From Hyphomicrobiales bacterium (GTDB lineage Bacteria; Pseudomonadota; Alphaproteobacteria; Rhizobiales; Aestuariivirgaceae): a stretch of DNA of 11,924 bases. The DNA lies in assembly GCA_025356765.1 (NCBI GenBank), contig JANXRO010000209.1, positions 1 through 11,924 of the forward strand, read 5' to 3'. This document shows, one piece after another, positions 7,894-11,924 of the stretch. Position numbers and translations under genes: made by a program. The notes under the pieces are model-generated. The model was not told the origin of the DNA. It saw only the letters and a list, made by a program, of their open reading frames with translations, and made no database searches. Position 1 is the first letter of the stretch. Every line of letters begins with the position of its first letter.

Positions 7894-8952
7894 ATGAAAA
7901 AACTATTATTATCTGCAGCCGTGTTGGCTATGGCCCTGGGCTCAGCCACGGTTTCAGCCAATGCCGCTGACAAATATAAAGCCTGTTTTGTTTATCTTGG
8001 CGCCATTGGCGACTTTGGTTGGACATACCAACACAATGAAGCCAGAAAGCAAGTTGATGCTGAATTGGGCGACAAGGTTGAAACTGTCTATGTTGAAAAC
8101 GTGGCAGAAGCAGATAGCGCTGGCGCCATTGAACGTTTGGCCCGTGATGGGTGCAAAATCATTTTCACAACATCATTCGGTTATATGGAGCCAACGCTGG
8201 AAGTTGCTGCCAAATATCCAGATGTAAAGTTTGAACACGCAACAGGCTTTAAAACCGCTCCGAACGTCACAACCTATAACGCCAAGTTCCATCAAGGCCG
8301 TTATGTGTTGGGCCAAATTGCTGCCAAAATGTCAAAAACTGGCACTGCTGGCTATATTGCATCATTCCCAATTCCTGAAGTTGTGGCCGGCATCAATGCG
8401 TTTATGCTGGGCGCGCAATCGGTTAATCCAAACTTCAAGATCAAGATTGTTTGGGCCAACACATGGTTTGATCCGGGCAAAGAAGGTGACGCTGCGAAAG
8501 TTCTGTTCAGCCAAGGTGCTGACATCATTGCCCAGCACACAGACTCTGCTGCCGCAATCACTGTGGCTGAAGAACAGGGCAAGCTTGGTTTTGGTCAATC
8601 ATCAGACCAAATTAAGTTCGGCCCCAAAGCCCAACTGACGGCCAATCTTGATAACTGGGGCCCTTATTATGTGCGCCGGATCAAGGCCGCCATGGATGGT
8701 TCTTGGAAAACGCAATCCTCTTGGGATGGCATGGCTGAAGGCACTGTGAAATTAGCACCCTTCACCAACATGCCAGATGATGTGGCCAAAATGGCCGCAG
8801 CAACAACAGCCGATATTACGTCTGGCAAGCTTGATCCATTTGGTGGCAAAATCACCAAGCAAGATGGCACGGTTGTAGACAAGGTTGATGATGGCATGAT
8901 CTTGGGCATGAATTGGTACGTTAAAGGCATCGACGACCAATTGCCGAAGTAA
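7894..8952 (+). CDS. Periplasmic BMP-family substrate-binding protein of the purine/nucleoside importer
   Basis: This is the ligand-capturing component of the importer encoded just upstream. It has 352 residues. A typical Sec signal peptide is visible: MKK, a hydrophobic core (residues 4-17) and an ANA site with likely cleavage after A24. There is no lipobox cysteine, so the mature protein should be soluble in the periplasm, unlike lipoprotein BMPs of Gram-positives and spirochaetes. The mature part begins with a first strand KACFVYLGAIGDFGWTYQHN (28-47), then IIFTTSFGYMEPTLEVA and ANTWFDPGKEGDAA, all usual in proteobacterial BMP proteins. The DxSFN-type ligand motif of the nucleoside binder PnrA is replaced by GDFGWTYQ, so the ligand may be a base rather than a nucleoside; that is inference. 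It is separated from both neighbours by gaps with hairpins and has its own good ribosome binding site. Confidence 0.93.
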   Translation: MKKLLLSAAVLAMALGSATVSANAADKYKACFVYLGAIGDFGWTYQHNEARKQVDAELGDKVETVYVENVAEADSAGAIERLARDGCKIIFTTSFGYMEPTLEVAAKYPDVKFEHATGFKTAPNVTTYNAKFHQGRYVLGQIAAKMSKTGTAGYIASFPIPEVVAGINAFMLGAQSVNPNFKIKIVWANTWFDPGKEGDAAKVLFSQGADIIAQHTDSAAAITVAEEQGKLGFGQSSDQIKFGPKAQLTANLDNWGPYYVRRIKAAMDGSWKTQSSWDGMAEGTVKLAPFTNMPDDVAKMAAATTADITSGKLDPFGGKITKQDGTVVDKVDDGMILGMNWYVKGIDDQLPK

Positions 8953-8963
8953 CAAACAAACAG

Positions 8964-8989
8964 CCCTCATCGCAAAGCTGCGATGGGGG
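8964..8989 (+). terminator. Strong hairpin downstream of the binding-protein gene
   Basis: CCCTCATCGCA (8964-8974) pairs with TGCGATGGGGG (8979-8989) in an 11-bp stem with one T-G wobble and a tetraloop AAGC. It begins 11 bases after the stop of the binding-protein gene. Only three T residues follow (8990-8992), so termination is probably partial, or the hairpin stabilises the upstream mRNA 3' end. puuD has little room for an independent promoter between here and its start, so read-through is likely. Confidence 0.6.
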
Positions 8990-9016
8990 TTTCCGCCTTC
9001 GCGGGGATGACGAAGC
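8985..9016. repeat. REP-like intergenic repeat common in alphaproteobacteria
   Basis: The run of G, then TTTCCGCC, TTCGCGGGG and ATGACGAAG matches from memory a palindromic repeat scattered through many proteobacterial genomes, usually met as a stray MGVSAFAGMT-like translation at protein starts. It contains a small hairpin CCGC-CTTC-GCGG (8993-9004) directly after the larger hairpin, giving a tandem structure. Only one copy lies in this window, so repetition in this genome is not shown here. Confidence 0.55.
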
Positions 9017-9039
9017 GAGAGAGCATTAAAACTAAATCC

Positions 9040-10218
9040 ATGGATCCCTTCCTTCTTGAATGGCTAAACATCCTTGTGCGCTGGGGCCATCTTGTTGCTG
9101 GCATCGCGTGGATTGGCACATCATTTTATTTTGTAGCCCTTGATCTTTCGCTGCGCAAAGCCAATGCCATGCCCCAAGGCGTTATGGGCGAGGCATGGGA
9201 AGTGCATGGTGGTGGCTTTTATCATGTGCAAAAATATGTCTCTGCCCCGCCCGATCTGCCGCCAAATTTAATATGGTTTAAATGGGAAGCTTATCTGGCG
9301 TGGATCACCGGCTTTCTTCTGCTCATCATTCAATATTATATTCAAGCTGATCTTTATCTGGTCGACCCATCTGTCATGGCACTCACCTCATGGCAGGCCA
9401 TTGGCATTTCGGTGGGTTCCCTTCTTGCAGGTTGGTTCATTTATGATCAATTGTGCAAATCCCCATTGGGCAAACACACAGGCTGGCTGGCGCTTTCAGT
9501 CTACGCGTTGATCATCGCTGCTGCCTATGGCTTCTCACATGTGTTTTCGGGTCGTGGCGCATTCATTCATGTCGGTGCATTTGTGGGCACGCTGATGGCG
9601 GCCAATGTGTTTGCGGTGATCATTCCCAATCAAGGTAAAATCACTGCCTCGCTTTTAAAGGGTGAAGTGCCAGATGTGAAATATGGCAAAATTGGCAAGC
9701 AACGCTCGCTGCACAACACCTATCTCACCTTGCCTGTGCTGTTTATGATGACAAGCAACCACTATGCCATCATCACCGGCAATGCCCACGCATGGGCCTT
9801 GGTGGGGCTTGTTGTTTTGGGCGGCGGCATCGCACGGCATTTTCTGTTGCGCCACGAAGTGGGCGATGAGATGGGTGAAATTGCGTGGACAATTCCTGTA
9901 ATCGCCTTGGCTTTGATTGGCGCAATGTTTTTAACCCAGCCAACCCAAGGCCCGGCCTTGGCCATGAAGGTAACAGACGACGAGGCCTTTGCCATTGTTA
10001 AAAATCGCTGCTCTGCCTGCCATGCGGCAAACCCAACGGATGCAACCATCAAGCAAGCGCCCAAGGGCATTGTGTTTGCTTCCATTGACGACATGAAACG
10101 CTATGCCAAGCAGATTGAAACCCAGGCCGTGCGCAACCACGCCATGCCCATGGGCAACAAAACCGGCATGTTGCAAGAAGAGCGTGATAAACTTGGCGCA
10201 TGGATACAAGCCCAATGA
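9040..10218 (+). CDS. puuD: Membrane-bound cytochrome c-type urate oxidase (urate hydroxylase) PuuD
   Basis: PuuD oxidises urate to 5-hydroxyisourate and hands electrons to the respiratory chain instead of making hydrogen peroxide. The protein has 392 residues. About eight membrane segments can be drawn (roughly 9-33, 86-103, 115-135, 147-170, 177-196, 226-246, 250-268, 282-300). Family motifs include WGHLVAGIAWIGTSFYF, EVHGGGFYHVQKY (54-66) and LHNTYLTLPVLFMMTSNHY (224-242). The C-terminal domain has heme c motif C324-S-A-C327-H328 and a probable axial methionine in NHAMPMGNKTGM (M369 or M371), expected on the periplasmic side. I start it at ATG 9040; an in-frame ATG at 8983 would add 19 residues translated from a hairpin and repeat. 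No clear ribosome binding site precedes 9040. The stop overlaps the uraD start (ATGA). Confidence 0.94.
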   Translation: MDPFLLEWLNILVRWGHLVAGIAWIGTSFYFVALDLSLRKANAMPQGVMGEAWEVHGGGFYHVQKYVSAPPDLPPNLIWFKWEAYLAWITGFLLLIIQYYIQADLYLVDPSVMALTSWQAIGISVGSLLAGWFIYDQLCKSPLGKHTGWLALSVYALIIAAAYGFSHVFSGRGAFIHVGAFVGTLMAANVFAVIIPNQGKITASLLKGEVPDVKYGKIGKQRSLHNTYLTLPVLFMMTSNHYAIITGNAHAWALVGLVVLGGGIARHFLLRHEVGDEMGEIAWTIPVIALALIGAMFLTQPTQGPALAMKVTDDEAFAIVKNRCSACHAANPTDATIKQAPKGIVFASIDDMKRYAKQIETQAVRNHAMPMGNKTGMLQEERDKLGAWIQAQ

Positions 10219-10709
10219 AACTGGCTGATGTGAACGCGTTGAGTGTTGAGGAATTTGAGGCAACTTTTGGCGATATTGCCGAACATTCAAAATGGGTGGC
10301 AACCAAAGCCTTCGCTTCAAAACCCTTTGCCAGCTGTGAAGAGTTGATCGCCGCTTTTCAAGCCGCTGTGATGAACGCAGGCAAGCCCCCACAATTGGCC
10401 TTGCTGAATGCTCACCCAGATTTGGCAACACGTGCAAAACTCACCACTGATTCAACCCGCGAACAGCAGGGTGTGGGCCTTGATTCACTAAGCCCGCAAG
10501 AATTTGAAATCTTCAACACGCTTAATCATCAGTACAAAGAGCAAAATGCCTTTCCATTTATTTTCGCTGTGAAGGGTGCCACCAAACAACAAATTCTCCA
10601 AGGGTTCCAAACGCGCATTCACAACGCCAAAGATGTTGAATTTAAAACCGCACTTGAACAAGTGTGCCGCATCATTCGTTTCAGGCTGCAGGATAAAGTG
10701 TTGCCATGA
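10215..10709 (+). CDS. uraD: OHCU decarboxylase UraD
   Basis: UraD decarboxylates 2-oxo-4-hydroxy-4-carboxy-5-ureidoimidazoline (OHCU) to (S)-allantoin, two steps after PuuD. From the chosen start it has 164 residues, the usual size of a single-domain UraD. Visible motifs are GDIAEHSKW (19-27), the catalytic histidine H67 in HPDLA (67-71), E83 in TREQQGVGL (81-89), FPFIFAVKG (113-121) and a C-terminal arginine cluster IIRFRLQD (153-160). The stretch before FPFI reads YKEQNA where homologues I recall usually have a KFG-like sequence. An in-frame ATG at 10200 is possible, but 10215 gives the ATGA overlap with puuD seen at several other junctions and fits the family N-terminus. It overlaps guaD by 4 bases. 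It has no fused 5-hydroxyisourate hydrolase domain. Confidence 0.93.
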   Translation: MKLADVNALSVEEFEATFGDIAEHSKWVATKAFASKPFASCEELIAAFQAAVMNAGKPPQLALLNAHPDLATRAKLTTDSTREQQGVGLDSLSPQEFEIFNTLNHQYKEQNAFPFIFAVKGATKQQILQGFQTRIHNAKDVEFKTALEQVCRIIRFRLQDKVLP

Positions 10710-11924
10710 AGAAAATTCTGTTGGGCCAACTCGTGTCCTTTGGGCAGGAAGCCCACAATGTCATCCATGAAACCAAGGGTGCGATTGCGGTGGGTGATGA
10801 TGGCCGCATTCTGTTTCGCGGGCCGCTTTCGCTTTTGCCGCGTGGCTTCGATCAATTCCCGCGTGAAGATCATGGCACCAAATTTCTCATGGCGGGTTTT
10901 ATTGATCCGCATATTCATTTTCCGCAATATCGTATGTTGGCCGCCGCCGCCACTGATCTGCTCGATTGGTTGTCGCGCTATACATTTCCCGAAGAGGCAC
11001 GCTATGCTGATGAAGCTTACGCCGATCAAGCCGCCCAGGTTTTTCTGAAACGCCTGTTTAAGCATGGCACAACAGGTGCCTTGGCCTTTTGCTCGTCACA
11101 CAAAACCTGCGCCACAAGCCTTTTTAACGCAGCTGCTAAACACAACATGGCCATGATCACTGGCAAAACCATGATGAACCGCAATGCCATTGCGTCCGTG
11201 GAAGATAATGCCGAACAATCAGCCGAAGACACACTTGGCCTTCATGCCACCTTTCACAACAAGGGTCGGTTGCGCCATGCAGTCTCGCCACGCTTTGCCA
11301 TCACATCCACAGATCATCAACTTCACCTTGCGGGCGAAGTTTTAAAAGCTTGTCCAGGCGCTTTGATGCAAACGCATTTGTCTGAAAGCGCAGCCGAAAT
11401 CGCTTGGGTGAAATCACTCTTTCCAAATGATCAAGATTATACAGCAGTGTACGAGCGTTTTGGTCTGGTTACAGAACACAGCCTGTTTGCCCATGGAATT
11501 CATCTTTCACCGAGCGAAGTGCGCCGTTTAAGCGAAGCTGGTTCAAGCGTTATCCATTGCCCCACATCGAATAATTTTCTAGGTTCCGGCCTCATGTCCA
11601 TGAACCATTTGAAAAATGTAAATATAGGCGTCGCCACAGATATTGGTGGCGGCACCAGCTATTCCATGCTGCAAACCTTGGGCGAAACCTACAAAGTGCA
11701 AATGCTGTGCGGGCGCAAATTAAAGGCCACAGAATTGTTCCACATGGCAACATTGGGCAATGCCCGCCGTTTGAAAATTGACCACGAAACCGGAAGCCTC
11801 GACATTGGCAAATTTGCTGATGTGATCGTGCTGGACGCTGAAGCAACTGATGTTTTGAAAAGCCGCCATGAACTTTCATCGTCTCTTGAGGATGTGTTGT
11901 TTGCCTTGGCATTGTTGGGTGATG
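10706..11924 (+). CDS. guaD: Guanine deaminase GuaD, 3'-truncated by the window end
   Basis: GuaD hydrolyses guanine to xanthine and ammonia, feeding xanthine dehydrogenase; it is a cytoplasmic zinc-dependent amidohydrolase. The frame is open from ATG 10706 to the last base, giving 406 residues; E. coli GuaD has about 439, so roughly 30 residues are missing. Metal and catalytic residues are in place: H69/H71 in GFIDPHIHFPQ, H224 and E227 in MQTHLSE, H263 in FAHGIHLS and D312 in VATDIGGGTS. Guanine deaminase marks separating it from other amidohydrolases are PQ at 73-74, LLDWLSRYTFPEE (85-97), GKTMMNRNA (153-161) and HCPTSNNFLGSGL (284-296). It overlaps uraD by 4 bases (ATGA), and AGGA at 10690-10693 may serve as a distant ribosome binding site. 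It is the last gene seen; the operon may continue. Confidence 0.96.
   Translation, partial: MKKILLGQLVSFGQEAHNVIHETKGAIAVGDDGRILFRGPLSLLPRGFDQFPREDHGTKFLMAGFIDPHIHFPQYRMLAAAATDLLDWLSRYTFPEEARYADEAYADQAAQVFLKRLFKHGTTGALAFCSSHKTCATSLFNAAAKHNMAMITGKTMMNRNAIASVEDNAEQSAEDTLGLHATFHNKGRLRHAVSPRFAITSTDHQLHLAGEVLKACPGALMQTHLSESAAEIAWVKSLFPNDQDYTAVYERFGLVTEHSLFAHGIHLSPSEVRRLSEAGSSVIHCPTSNNFLGSGLMSMNHLKNVNIGVATDIGGGTSYSMLQTLGETYKVQMLCGRKLKATELFHMATLGNARRLKIDHETGSLDIGKFADVIVLDAEATDVLKSRHELSSSLEDVLFALALLGD

Noticed and set aside
8983..9039. N-terminal extension of PuuD beginning MGVSAFAGMTK
   Set aside because: It is translated from a hairpin arm and a REP-like repeat, and does not resemble the family N-terminus; treated as noncoding.
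9931..10437. Open frame of 168 codons on the minus strand across the puuD-uraD junction
   Set aside because: It crosses two conserved plus-strand genes, has no ribosome binding site or family motif, and no promoter-like gap.

Overview
The window is one uninterrupted plus-strand block of ten genes for uptake and oxidative breakdown of purines, cut at both ends. The proteins point to an alphaproteobacterium. XdhA and XdhB align almost throughout, as I remember it, with the split xanthine dehydrogenase of Rhodobacter capsulatus. The binding protein is of the soluble BMP type used by rhizobia and relatives. A repeat typical of many alphaproteobacterial genomes lies before puuD. Base composition is moderate rather than GC-rich, and TTG is a favoured leucine codon (6 of 15 Leu codons in uraD). 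I cannot place the genus.

Layout: 1-4333 holds xdhA (5'-truncated), xdhB and xdhC, i.e. xanthine dehydrogenase and its molybdenum-cofactor chaperone. 4330-7782 encodes the ATPase and two permeases of a BMP/nucleoside-class ABC importer. 7783-7893 is a short intergenic stretch with a hairpin, a candidate promoter and a good ribosome binding site. 7894-8952 encodes the periplasmic binding protein. 8953-9039 is a second gap with a strong GC-rich hairpin and a repeat-like sequence. 9040-10218 encodes PuuD, the membrane-bound cytochrome c-type urate oxidase, followed by uraD (OHCU decarboxylase) and guaD (guanine deaminase, truncated by the window end). There is no gene-free stretch over 300 bases.

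How the genes work together: the importer probably brings in a purine base or nucleoside. GuaD turns guanine into xanthine. XdhAB, matured by XdhC, oxidises hypoxanthine and xanthine to urate. PuuD oxidises urate to 5-hydroxyisourate, passing electrons to the respiratory chain through its own heme c domain. UraD decarboxylates OHCU to (S)-allantoin. The 5-hydroxyisourate hydrolase that links PuuD and UraD, and the allantoin-degrading enzymes, are not in the window. Most junctions overlap by 1-11 bases, several as ATGA, which implies tight translational coupling. The only two real gaps flank the binding-protein gene and both carry hairpins, which suggests that gene is expressed at its own level.

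I see no mobile element, tRNA, CRISPR array or pseudogene. The block is a clear example of a known pathway rather than an unknown system. The points most worth following are the two regulatory gaps, the importer's substrate and the missing pathway step.
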